Shown piece after piece: positions 6,428-14,165 of a stretch of DNA of 21,465 nt; within the stretch, counting starts at the first letter, position 1; each line of letters opens with the position of its first letter. Origin of the DNA: DATDOO01 sp035293245 (GTDB lineage: Bacteria; Pseudomonadota; Gammaproteobacteria; Methylococcales; Methylococcaceae); contig DATDOO010000384.1 in NCBI GenBank assembly GCA_035293245.1, forward strand, positions 1-21,465, given 5' to 3'. A program made the translations under genes and the position numbers. A model generated the notes under the pieces. That model saw only the letters and a list, made by a program, of their open reading frames with translations, did not search any database and was not told where the DNA came from.

Positions 6428-7188
6428 CGGTTCCCGTGCTCATCCTGGCTTCCGCCTCGCCGCGCCGCTCGCAATTGCTCGAGCAGATCGGCGTGGCGCA
6501 CCGCATCCTGCCGGTGGATGCCGACGAAACGCCCCATGCGAACGAAACGCCGGAAAAATACGTCGTCCGCGTAGCGACGGAAAAAGCCCGCCACGGCTGG
6601 GAGCGCTGCGGCGGCGAACTGCCGGTGCTGGCCGCCGACACGGCGGTCGTGCTGGCCGGCGCGATTCTCGGCAAGCCGCGCGACGAGGCGGACGCGGTTG
6701 CGATGCTCCGTGCCTTGTCGGGCCGCGAGCATCGGGTACTGAGCGCTGTAGCGCTTTGTTTCCCTCTCCCCGTCCTTACCCAGGAACCTGCCTCGACCCG
6801 TGGACATGAGCCGTGTTTCCCCCCTTTGGAAAAGGGGGGAACCGGATCGGGTTCCCGGGGGCCATTCGGCGCGGGCAACGTGCCGGGGTCTCTCCGAGAG
6901 GGAGAGGGGGAACAAGGTGGCTGCGGCTTTCTGGGCAACCGCGAACGGACCGCCCTCAGCATCAGCCGGGTCCGCTTCCGCGCGCTGGGCGACGACGAAA
7001 TCCGCGCCTACTGCCGGACGGGCGAACCGCGGGACAAGGCGGGCGCTTACGCCATCCAGGGCGTGGGGGCCGTATTCGTCGAGCAACTGGAAGGCAGCTA
7101 TTCCGGGGTAATGGGGCTACCCTTGTTCGAAACCGCCCGGCTGCTGCAAGCGGCGGGAGTCCATTTGTTGCCGGAATCCGAATCATGA
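6424..7188 (+). CDS. maf: Maf nucleotide pyrophosphatase (YhdE-type, dTTP/UTP) with in-frame repeat insertion
   Basis: Maf house-cleaning enzyme, hydrolysing dTTP, UTP and modified nucleotides to monophosphates. The start is taken as GTG at 6424, which overlaps the rlmH stop and gives MTVPVLILASASPRRSQLL; a second GTG lies at 6436. Motifs: SASPRR (10-15), the DETP and EKYVVRVATEKA region, AADTAVV with catalytic D72, GKP, then DKAGAYAIQG (204-213) and GSYSGVMGLPLFET. The IQG form with Q212 matches the YhdE (dTTPase/UTPase) subgroup. The predicted length is 254 aa, against roughly 195-200 aa usual. The excess of about 57-60 residues (from about 113 to 172) corresponds to a palindromic repeat inserted in frame between the REHRVLSAVAL and SISRVRFR strands. 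All catalytic residues remain, so activity is likely but not certain. The TGA overlaps the rng ATG. Confidence 0.93.
   Translation: MTVPVLILASASPRRSQLLEQIGVAHRILPVDADETPHANETPEKYVVRVATEKARHGWERCGGELPVLAADTAVVLAGAILGKPRDEADAVAMLRALSGREHRVLSAVALCFPLPVLTQEPASTRGHEPCFPPLEKGGTGSGSRGPFGAGNVPGSLREGEGEQGGCGFLGNRERTALSISRVRFRALGDDEIRAYCRTGEPRDKAGAYAIQGVGAVFVEQLEGSYSGVMGLPLFETARLLQAAGVHLLPESES
6760..6914. repeat. composite palindromic repeat inserted in frame in maf
   Basis: Outer arms CCCTCTCCC (6762-6770) and GGGAGAGGG (6900-6908) are perfect inverted repeats. Nested inside is a different hairpin, TTCCCCCCTTT (6817-6827) and AAAGGGGGGAA (6831-6841), with 11 perfect base pairs and a 3-nt loop. The translation through it, with FPPLEKGG and LREGEGEQGG, looks like read-through of two unrelated intergenic repeat types. 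The right arm resembles that of the element in the helicase-nuclease gene (AGAGGG, then GA-rich, then GAAC). The exact ends are estimated from symmetry and from where Maf conservation resumes. Confidence 0.75.
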
Positions 7189-8636
7189 GCGACGAAATTC
7201 TCATCAACGTAACGCCGCCGGAAACGCGGGTCGCCATTGTCGAAAACGGCGTGCTGCAGGAAGTGCTCATCGAGCGCACCCGCAAGCGCGGCCTGGTGGG
7301 CAACATTTACAAAGGGCGCGTCTGCCGCGTGCTGCCGGGCATGCAGGCCGCGTTCGTGGAAATCGGCCTGGAACGGGCCGCTTTCCTGCACGAATCGGAC
7401 CTGGGCACCCGCGACCGGGCCCAGAATACTCCGCTGGAAACCCTGTACCGCGAGGGACAGGAGATCGTGGTGCAGGTGGCCAAAGACCCGCTGGGTGCGA
7501 AAGGCGCGCGCCTGACCACGGAAATCTCCCTGCCTTCGCGCTTCATGGTGTTCATGCCCGAGGTCGACGTAGCCGGCGTGTCGCAGCGCATCGAGTGCGA
7601 GGAAGAGCGGACGCGGCTGCGCGCCTGCATCGAATCCTTCCGCCAGGAACAGGAAAGCCACAGCGGCTATATCGCCCGCACCGCCGCCGAAGGCGTGGAC
7701 GAATTCGCCGTGCGCGCCGACATGCTGTTCCTCGGCAAGCTGTGGGCCTCCATCGCGCTGAAGGTCGCCGCCGCACCGGCGGAAACCCTGCTTTACGAGG
7801 AGCTGCCGCTCAGCATTCGCGCGGTGCGTGACCTGTACCGCGTCAAGCTGGAAAAAATCCGCGTGGATTCGCGCGAAACCTGTCAGCGGCTGACGAAATT
7901 CGCCGCCGAATTCATGCCGGAACTGGCCCCCTACATCGAGCACTACACCGGCGAAAGGCCCATCTTCGATCTGTACGGGGTGGAAGACGAAATCCAGCGC
8001 GCCCTGGAGCGCAAGGTGCCGCTCAAGTCCGGCGGCCACCTGGTGTTCGACCAGACCGAGGCCATGACCACCGTGGACGTGAATACCGGCGCCTACGTCG
8101 GCGGACGCAACCTGGAAGAGACCATCTTCAAGACCAACCTGGAAGCCGCGCAGACCATCGCCAGGCAACTGCGTCTGAGGAATCTCGGCGGCATCGTCAT
8201 CGTCGACTTCATCGACATGTGCGACGAGGATCACAAGGCCCAGGTGCTCCTCGCCCTGCAAAAGAGCCTGGAAAAGGATCGGGCGCGCAACGCCATCAGC
8301 GAAGTGTCTTCCCTCGGCTTGGTGCAGATGACCCGCAAGCGCACCCGCGAAAGCCTGGAGCACATCCTGTGCGAGACCTGCCCCTCCTGCAGCGGGCGCG
8401 GCATGCTCAAGACCGCCGAGACCGTGTGCCTGGAAATCCTGCGCGAAATCATCCGCGAGGTACGCCAGTACAACGTGCAGGAGCTGATGGTGCTGGCCGG
8501 CAACGAGGTCGTCGGCCGCCTGCTGGACGAGGACGCCGACATGGTCTCGGAGCTGGAAGCCTTCCTCTCCGTCAGCATCAAGTTCCGCGCCGAGGCGCAG
8601 TACAACCAGGAACAGTACGACATCGTGCTGTTGTGA
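7185..8636 (+). CDS. rng: ribonuclease G
   Basis: This 483-aa endoribonuclease of the RNase E/G family is involved in 16S rRNA 5' end maturation and mRNA decay. The S1 RNA-binding domain is at about 38-110 (GNIYKGRVCRVLPGMQAAFVEIG). The catalytic metal site shows DVNTG (298-302) and DFIDM (341-345), the two Asp-bearing motifs of RNase E/G. The zinc-link CPSCSGRG follows at about 399-406. It lacks the long disordered degradosome tail of RNase E, and its length fits RNase G. The ATG overlaps the maf stop (ATGA), making it the third gene of a coupled rlmH-maf-rng operon, an arrangement common in beta- and gammaproteobacteria. Confidence 0.96.
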   Translation: MSDEILINVTPPETRVAIVENGVLQEVLIERTRKRGLVGNIYKGRVCRVLPGMQAAFVEIGLERAAFLHESDLGTRDRAQNTPLETLYREGQEIVVQVAKDPLGAKGARLTTEISLPSRFMVFMPEVDVAGVSQRIECEEERTRLRACIESFRQEQESHSGYIARTAAEGVDEFAVRADMLFLGKLWASIALKVAAAPAETLLYEELPLSIRAVRDLYRVKLEKIRVDSRETCQRLTKFAAEFMPELAPYIEHYTGERPIFDLYGVEDEIQRALERKVPLKSGGHLVFDQTEAMTTVDVNTGAYVGGRNLEETIFKTNLEAAQTIARQLRLRNLGGIVIVDFIDMCDEDHKAQVLLALQKSLEKDRARNAISEVSSLGLVQMTRKRTRESLEHILCETCPSCSGRGMLKTAETVCLEILREIIREVRQYNVQELMVLAGNEVVGRLLDEDADMVSELEAFLSVSIKFRAEAQYNQEQYDIVLL

Positions 8637-8934
8637 CGCAGACAGCCTGAAGAACCATGTCCACCCGGAAGGAATGCACGGCTTACCTAATCGGATTAAG
8701 CGGCCGATGCATTTAGGCCACTTGCCGTGCCAGGCTGACCTTTATATGAGCTACCTTTGACCCATAGCCGGCTAGCCGAGAGGCATAGGGCGCGGAGTGC
8801 ATCGTAAGTCCGCGATATGATGAATTGGGGCGTTTGAGGAAACGGTGGATTCTCATTCCAAGCGCACCAAGGCGTAAGGCGTTGAGAGGACATGAAGAGC
8901 GGGCCTGAGCATTCGCTCAGCGGCAGGAGGATCA
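8637..8934. other. intergenic stretch without a recognisable gene, with small dyads
   Basis: No frame here shows a protein I recognise. The base composition is visibly less GC-rich than the flanking operons. Small symmetric elements are present: TAATCGGATTA (about 8688-8698), the 10-bp palindrome TAGCCGGCTA (8765-8774), CGCGGA (8791-8796) with TCCGCG (8809-8814), and CTGAGC-ATTC-GCTCAG (8905-8920). The stretch occupies the place where the N-terminal half of the following DUF4276 gene would be expected, but I found no clear coding remnant of it. No U-tract terminator for rng is evident. Confidence 0.5.
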
Positions 8935-9246
8935 GTTTGGCAGGTGGTTAATCGTGTTGCTACTGAGGAACTGGAGGCATGGTATTTCGGCGACTGGGAA
9001 GCCGTATTGCGGGTTTATCCGCGCGTCAGCAAGGCAATTCCCATCAAGGAGAGCTTTCGTAATCCTGACGCAATTGCCGGCGGAACCTGGGAGGCGTTTG
9101 AGCGAATCCTGCAAAGGGCCGGCTACTTCAAGAACGGGCTTCGCAAGACGGAAGCGGCACGAGCCCTTGGTCAATGGGCGAACCCCAATCACAACCGTTC
9201 ACATGGTTTTCAGGTGTTTCTGAGGGCACTTCAAGAGACCGTGTGA
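8935..9246 (+). pseudogene. DUF4276-family protein, C-terminal fragment
   Basis: The open frame reads VWQVVNRVATEELEAWYFGDWEAV, then RNPDAIAGGTWEAFERILQRAGYF and, near the end, NRSHGFQVFLRAL. This pattern (ELEAWYxGD, NPDxIxGGTWE, N-R-S-x-x-FQVF) is the C-terminal half of DUF4276 proteins as I know them, which are normally about 200-230 aa. Only about 100 residues remain; the frame is closed by a stop at 8893 and the expected N-terminal half is missing. A GTG at 8944 could start a 100-aa product, but it would begin mid-domain, so a truncated remnant is the better reading. DUF4276 genes are often next to AAA-family ATPase genes in defence-like pairs; no ATPase is present here. The family assignment is from memory of its conserved motifs. 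Confidence 0.6.
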
Positions 9247-9259
9247 ACTGCGCAGCGAA

Positions 9260-9289
9260 TTAGGGCGTTCCGGCCAGGCTTGATAAAAT
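9260..9289 (+). promoter_or_regulatory. putative promoter of the pst operon
   Basis: An extended -10 TGATAAAAT (TG at 9281-9282, hexamer TAAAAT 9284-9289) lies 63 bp before the pstC ATG. TTAGGG at 9260-9265 could serve as -35 with an 18-bp spacer. I see no convincing Pho box (two CTGTCAT-like repeats 4 bp apart) at the right position. Confidence 0.35.
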
Positions 9290-9351
9290 GATTGTTTGCA
9301 TCCGGAAGGATATTCACGGGAACGTCATATCCCAGGATTAGCATTTGTAAC

Positions 9352-11649
9352 ATGACTGAAAAATTACCTTCCCGCGGCGAACAGTCCTACCTTCCCGACC
9401 CGGCGGCCAGGGCGCGGCGGCGTAAACGGCGCATGTTGCTCGACCGGCTGGCGGGGTACGGCATGGCGGTCGGCGGTGTGAGCGTCATCGTCGCCATCCT
9501 GTTGATCTTCTTCTATCTGCTTTACGAAGTCGCGCCACTGCTCGAATCCGCTTCCCTGGCGCCCGTCTCCCGTTATGCGGCGCCGGGCGGCGTCGCGGGG
9601 TCGGACGACGCGACGCTGGACTTGATTCTCGACGAACAGGTGGAAATGGCCGCGCGCTATACCGCATCCGGCCGGGTGGTATTTTTCAACCCCGAGAACG
9701 GAGCGGTGCACAGCGAGACGCTGCTGCCCCTGGCGCCCGGCATCACCATCGTGTCTCACGCCCGCGGCGCGCCGCACAGCAACGTGCTGGCCTTCGGCCT
9801 GAGCGACGGCAAGGTGCTGGTGGCGCGGCAGCGTTTTTCCGTGGCCTATCCGGACAACCGGCGCGTCGTCACACCCCGCCTGGATTTCCCCTTGGGCGAA
9901 GCGCCCCTGCCCTTGTTCGACGACGGCGCGCCGGTGCGTCTGCTGGCGGTGCAGGCGGCGGGCGACACGGGCGGCGCCTTGCTGGTGGGCTGGGCTGAGG
10001 GGCGGCAGGTGTCCCTGGTGCGCTTCCGTCGGGAAGAGTCTTTCCTGGGGGAGGAAACCGAACTGAAACGCGAACAGCGGCTCTTGCCCATCCAGATGGA
10101 CGCGCCCCAGTTTCTGCTCCTCGACATGGAGATGCGCACCCTGTATGTGGCCGATGGCGGGGGCGAACTGGAAAATTACGACGTGGCCGATCTGGTACAG
10201 GCCGGCCTGCGGCAGCGGATTGCCTTGTTGCGCCAGGATCAGCGCCTGACGGCGCTGAGCTTCCTCAGCGGCGAAATATCCCTCGTCGCCGGCGACTCGG
10301 GCGGCGGCCTGACCCAGTGGTTTCCGGTGCGCGACGAGCACGGCACGCCCCTATTGACCCGCATCCGCGCCTTCGACGGTTTGACGGGTCCGGTGACCGC
10401 GCTGATTACCGAGGAGCAGCGCAAGGGCTTCGTGGCCGTGGATGAACAAGGCACCCTCGGCGTATTCCACGCCACGGCCCACCAGACCCTGCTTACCCAC
10501 GCCCTTGGCGTTCCGCCCACCGGACGCCTGGCGTTGGCGCCGCGCGCCAACGCGCTGCTGGTCGAAGACCGCACCGGGCAAATCCATTTCCAGCGCCTGA
10601 CCAACGCCCACCCCGAAGCCTCCTGGAGCGCCTTGTGGGGCAAGGTCTGGTACGAGAGCTATCCAGGTCCGGATTACGTCTGGCAATCCTCGTCGGCCAG
10701 CAACGACTTCGAGGCCAAATTCAGCCTGGTTCCGCTCAGTTACGGCACCCTGAAAGCCGCGCTGTACGCCCTGCTGGTTTCCATGCCGCTGGCCATTCTC
10801 GGCGCGGTGTACACGGCTTATTTCATGGCCCCCGCGCTGCGCCAGGTCGTCAAGCCGGCCGTGGAGATCATGGGCGCCCTGCCGAGCGTGATCCTGGGCT
10901 TCCTGGCGGGATTGTGGCTGGCCCCGGCGCTGGAAAAATACCTGTCGGGCGTGTTCTGCATGCTGCTCGTCCTGCCGCTGGGCTGCGTCGCTTTCGCCTG
11001 GTTCTGGCATAAGCTGCCCAAGCGTTTCCAGTCCCGGCTTCCCGAGGGCTGGCAGCCGCTGGTGATGGTTCCCGTGGTCTTGGCGCTGACCTGGCTGTCG
11101 CTGGCGCTGAACCATCCGGTCGAGGACGCGCTGTTCGGCGGCGACATCCGCAACTGGCTGGTCAACGAAATGCACGTCGGTTACGACCAGCGCAACGCCA
11201 TCGTCGTCGGGCTGGCGATGGGATTCGCGGTGATCCCGACCATCTTCTCCATCGCCGAGGACGCGGTGTTCGGCGTACCCAAGCACCTGACGCTGGGTTC
11301 GCTGGCCCTGGGTGCGACGCCGTGGCAAACCATGACCCGCGTGGTGCTGCTGACTGCGAGTCCGGGGATTTTTTCGGCGGTGATGATCGGCATGGGCCGC
11401 GCGGTGGGCGAGACCATGATCGTGCTCATGGCCACCGGCAACACCCCGACCACCGACTTCAGCCCTTTCCAGGGCATGCGCACCCTGGCGGCCAACATCG
11501 CCGTGGAGATGCCCGAATCCGCCGTGGGCAGCACCCACTTCCGCGTGTTGATTCTGGCGGCGCTGGTGCTGTTCGGCTTCACCTTCCTGTTCAATACCGT
11601 CGCCGAAGTGGTGCGTCATCGCCTGCGGCAACGGTACAGCTCCCTTTAA
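9352..11649 (+). CDS. pstC: phosphate ABC transporter permease PstC (long form)
   Basis: Inner-membrane permease subunit of the high-affinity phosphate importer, 765 aa. A basic cytoplasmic N-terminus (ARARRRKRRMLLDR, about 19-32) precedes TM1 (about 36-58). A roughly 400-residue periplasmic region (about 60-460) follows, with β-rich repeats of the kind seen in long PstC proteins. From about 464 the membrane permease core begins (YGTLKAALYALLVSMPLAI), with several TM segments, and the EAA-type coupling loop is in GSLALGATPWQTMTRVV and GRAVGETMIVLMATG. The ATG at 9352 is chosen because it precedes the basic leader; upstream TTG/ATG codons add an unlikely extension. No strong Shine-Dalgarno is visible. 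It is the first gene of pstC-pstA-pstB-phoU; pstS is not in the window. Confidence 0.92.
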   Translation: MTEKLPSRGEQSYLPDPAARARRRKRRMLLDRLAGYGMAVGGVSVIVAILLIFFYLLYEVAPLLESASLAPVSRYAAPGGVAGSDDATLDLILDEQVEMAARYTASGRVVFFNPENGAVHSETLLPLAPGITIVSHARGAPHSNVLAFGLSDGKVLVARQRFSVAYPDNRRVVTPRLDFPLGEAPLPLFDDGAPVRLLAVQAAGDTGGALLVGWAEGRQVSLVRFRREESFLGEETELKREQRLLPIQMDAPQFLLLDMEMRTLYVADGGGELENYDVADLVQAGLRQRIALLRQDQRLTALSFLSGEISLVAGDSGGGLTQWFPVRDEHGTPLLTRIRAFDGLTGPVTALITEEQRKGFVAVDEQGTLGVFHATAHQTLLTHALGVPPTGRLALAPRANALLVEDRTGQIHFQRLTNAHPEASWSALWGKVWYESYPGPDYVWQSSSASNDFEAKFSLVPLSYGTLKAALYALLVSMPLAILGAVYTAYFMAPALRQVVKPAVEIMGALPSVILGFLAGLWLAPALEKYLSGVFCMLLVLPLGCVAFAWFWHKLPKRFQSRLPEGWQPLVMVPVVLALTWLSLALNHPVEDALFGGDIRNWLVNEMHVGYDQRNAIVVGLAMGFAVIPTIFSIAEDAVFGVPKHLTLGSLALGATPWQTMTRVVLLTASPGIFSAVMIGMGRAVGETMIVLMATGNTPTTDFSPFQGMRTLAANIAVEMPESAVGSTHFRVLILAALVLFGFTFLFNTVAEVVRHRLRQRYSSL

Positions 11650-11656
11650 ACGGCGG

Positions 11657-13315
11657 ATGCAAGCGATGCGGATTTCCGAGTGGTTTCGTAGCGGTACGCC
11701 CTGGGTGTGGCTGAGCGCCTCCGCCGTGGCGGCCAACGTGTTCCTGGTGGCATCGCTCCTGGTGGTGCTGGTCTGGCAGGGCTTCGGCCACTTCTGGCCG
11801 CATCCGGTGCTGGACGTAACCCTGCCGGCCGAGGGCGGGCGGGTGATCGGCGAGCCGTCGCAAAGCGAGACCGTTCCCGTCGGGCGCCTGCGCAGCCTGG
11901 GCCTACCGGTCCCGGAAGGGCGGGACATGGTCGAGCGGCAACTGCTCAAGGTGGGTAACCGCGACCTGCTGGGCAGCGATTTCCGCTGGCTCATGGCCGA
12001 CGACCTGCAAGGTGCGCGCTACCCCTCGGATTTGGCGGTCATGGAGCGCCGCGAGTGGGGCAACTTTTACGGCTTCGTCCGTGCGGTCAAGCAGGAGGGC
12101 CAGGTGGTGGCCGAGGGGGATGCGGTGGCCGCGGCGGTGGCGGAGCGTCTGGAACGGGCGCTGGCAATCCATGAAGAGATCCGCCACACGGAAAAGGACG
12201 AAATCGGCGCCATCAATTACGGCCTGGAAAGGCTGCGCTTGCGCGGCCGCCGGCTGGAACTGGATAAAGACGCCGACCCCGCCAAGCGCGAGGCCATCGA
12301 AGCCGAGAGAAAAGCCTTGCAAGCCGAATACGCGGGTTTGCAGCAAAAGCTGGTCGATCTTTACGGCCAGATCCGCCGCGACGCCCTGCTGGTGGAAGTC
12401 AGCAGCGGCCAGCAGGTGGAGGTGCCCCTGCAAAAAATCGTGCGCGTGTACTATCCGAACGCCATGGGCCTCTCCGGCAAGCTCGCCTTTTATTTCGGCA
12501 AGCTCGGCGAATTCGTCGCCGACGAGCCGCGCGAGGCCAACACGGAAGGCGGCATCTTCCCGGCCATTTTCGGCACGGTGCTGATGGTGTTCATCATGAC
12601 CCTGCTGGTCGCGCCGTTCGGCGTCATCGCGGCCGTGTACCTGCGCGAATACGCCCATCAGGGCGCCCTGACCCAGTTGATCCGCATCGCCGTCAACAAT
12701 CTGGCCGGCGTGCCGTCCATCGTCTACGGCGTGTTCGGCCTGGGGTTTTTCGTCTATTTCCTCGGCGGCCATCTCGACCGGATTTTCTTCCCCGAGGCAC
12801 TGCCCGCACCGACTTTCGGCACGCCGGGACTGATCTGGGCCTCTCTGACCCTGGCGATCCTCACCGTGCCGGTGGTCATCGTCTCCACCGAGGAAGGCCT
12901 GACCCGCATTCCGCGCATGATCCGCGAGGGTTCGCTGGCCCTGGGCGCCACCAAGTGGGAGACCTTGTGGCGCACCGTGCTGCCCATGTCCTCCCCGGCC
13001 ATCATGACCGGCCTGATTCTGGCCATCGCCCGCGCCGCCGGCGAAGTGGCCCCGCTGATGCTGGTGGGCGTGGTCAAGCTGGCACCTTCGCTGCCTTTGG
13101 ACGGCAATGCGCCGTTCATCCACCTGGAACGCAAGTTCATGCACCTGGGCTTTCACATATACGATGTGGGTTTCCAGAGCCCCAACGTGGAGGCCGCCCG
13201 CCCCCTGGTATACGCGACCGCCCTTTTGCTGGTGCTGGTGATCCTCGCCCTCAACCTGGTGGCCATAACCATCCGCAACCGCCTGCGCGAGCGCTTCCGG
13301 GCGGAAGAATCCTGA
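11657..13315 (+). CDS. pstA: phosphate ABC transporter permease PstA (long form)
   Basis: Second permease subunit of the phosphate importer, 552 aa. TM1 (about 17-38) is followed by a roughly 260-residue extracytoplasmic region corresponding to the DUF3333-type N-terminal extension of proteobacterial PstA. It contains a clear coiled coil (about 160-250, rich in E, K, R, L heptads, e.g. EAERKALQAEYAGLQQKLVDLYGQI shortened here to its pattern). The permease core starts near 300 (GGIFPAIFGTVLMVFIMTLL), with the conserved loop GSLALGATKWETLWRTV and ARAAGEVAPLMLVG. It starts 7 bp after the pstC stop; an alternative ATG lies 9 nt further in. Its TGA is one base before the pstB ATG. Confidence 0.92.
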   Translation: MQAMRISEWFRSGTPWVWLSASAVAANVFLVASLLVVLVWQGFGHFWPHPVLDVTLPAEGGRVIGEPSQSETVPVGRLRSLGLPVPEGRDMVERQLLKVGNRDLLGSDFRWLMADDLQGARYPSDLAVMERREWGNFYGFVRAVKQEGQVVAEGDAVAAAVAERLERALAIHEEIRHTEKDEIGAINYGLERLRLRGRRLELDKDADPAKREAIEAERKALQAEYAGLQQKLVDLYGQIRRDALLVEVSSGQQVEVPLQKIVRVYYPNAMGLSGKLAFYFGKLGEFVADEPREANTEGGIFPAIFGTVLMVFIMTLLVAPFGVIAAVYLREYAHQGALTQLIRIAVNNLAGVPSIVYGVFGLGFFVYFLGGHLDRIFFPEALPAPTFGTPGLIWASLTLAILTVPVVIVSTEEGLTRIPRMIREGSLALGATKWETLWRTVLPMSSPAIMTGLILAIARAAGEVAPLMLVGVVKLAPSLPLDGNAPFIHLERKFMHLGFHIYDVGFQSPNVEAARPLVYATALLLVLVILALNLVAITIRNRLRERFRAEES

Positions 13316-13316
13316 C

Positions 13317-14165
13317 ATGAAACCATCCCTCAACATGAAAACACCCCTGACACACGGCGTAGATATCAGCGCGCTGGGGCGGAAAATCGGGCAGGATGCG
13401 CCGTCCCGCGCCGACATCTGCCTGGCGGTGCAGAACCTCAAGCTGTTCTACGGCGACAAGCTGGCGCTCAAATCCATCGACCTGGAGATCCCCCGCAAGC
13501 GGGTCACCGCCTTCATCGGGCCGAGCGGCTGCGGCAAGTCCACGCTGCTGCGCTGCTTCAACCGCATGAACGATCTGATCGACAGCGTGACCATCGAGGG
13601 AACCATTCTCCTCGACGGCCACTCTATTCTTCATCCGGCGGTCAACGTCGCCGACCTCAGGCGGCGGGTGGGCATGGTGTTCCAGAAGCCCAACCCCTTC
13701 CCAAAATCGATTTACGAGAACGTGACCTACGGGCTGCGCATCCAGGGCGTCAACAACCGCCGCTTGCTCGACGAGATCGTCGAACGCTCGCTCAAGCGGG
13801 CCGCCCTGTGGGACGAGGTCAAGGACCGGCTGCACGATTCGGCCATGGGACTGTCCGGTGGCCAGCAGCAGAGGCTGGTGATCGCCCGCGCCATCGCCAT
13901 CGAGCCGGAAGTGATTTTGCTGGACGAGCCGGCCTCGGCGCTCGATCCGATTTCGACGCTGAAGATCGAGGAACTCATCTACGAGCTCAAGGCCAACTAC
14001 ACGATCGTCATCGTCACGCACAACATGCAGCAGGCGGCGCGCGTATCGGATTACACCGCCTTCATGTACATGGGGGAGCTGATCGAGTTCGGGCCGACCG
14101 ACCGCCTGTTCACCACCCCGGCAAAAAAGCAGACGGAAGACTACATTACGGGACGCTATGGCTAA
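13317..14165 (+). CDS. pstB: phosphate ABC transporter ATP-binding protein PstB
   Basis: ATPase that drives phosphate import, 282 aa, within the normal range of the family. It shows Walker A GPSGCGKST (68-76), the Q-loop in GMVFQKPNPFPKSIYENV, the ABC signature LSGGQQQR (179-186), Walker B VILLDEP (199-205) with catalytic E204, the D-loop SALDP and the H-loop H235 (VTHN). The FQKPNPFPKSIYENV and HNMQQAARVSDY strings are characteristic of PstB rather than other ABC ATPases. It has a 30-35 residue N-terminal extension before the ATPase core; an in-frame ATG at 13335 is an alternative start. Its last 8 bases overlap phoU. Confidence 0.97.
   Translation: MKPSLNMKTPLTHGVDISALGRKIGQDAPSRADICLAVQNLKLFYGDKLALKSIDLEIPRKRVTAFIGPSGCGKSTLLRCFNRMNDLIDSVTIEGTILLDGHSILHPAVNVADLRRRVGMVFQKPNPFPKSIYENVTYGLRIQGVNNRRLLDEIVERSLKRAALWDEVKDRLHDSAMGLSGGQQQRLVIARAIAIEPEVILLDEPASALDPISTLKIEELIYELKANYTIVIVTHNMQQAARVSDYTAFMYMGELIEFGPTDRLFTTPAKKQTEDYITGRYG

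Noticed and set aside
8696..8893. A 65-codon minus-strand open frame in the gap after rng
   Set aside because: No domain, no ribosome site that I can support, and no similarity that I recognise; could be chance.
8932..9192. An 86-codon minus-strand frame opposite the DUF4276 fragment
   Set aside because: The plus strand carries the conserved family motifs, so this is a shadow.
9322..9352. Possible Pho box (ACGTCAT and later 7-mers at 11-bp steps) before pstC
   Set aside because: Only the first half-site resembles CTGTCAT, and the position runs into the start codon, leaving no room for a -10 and leader.
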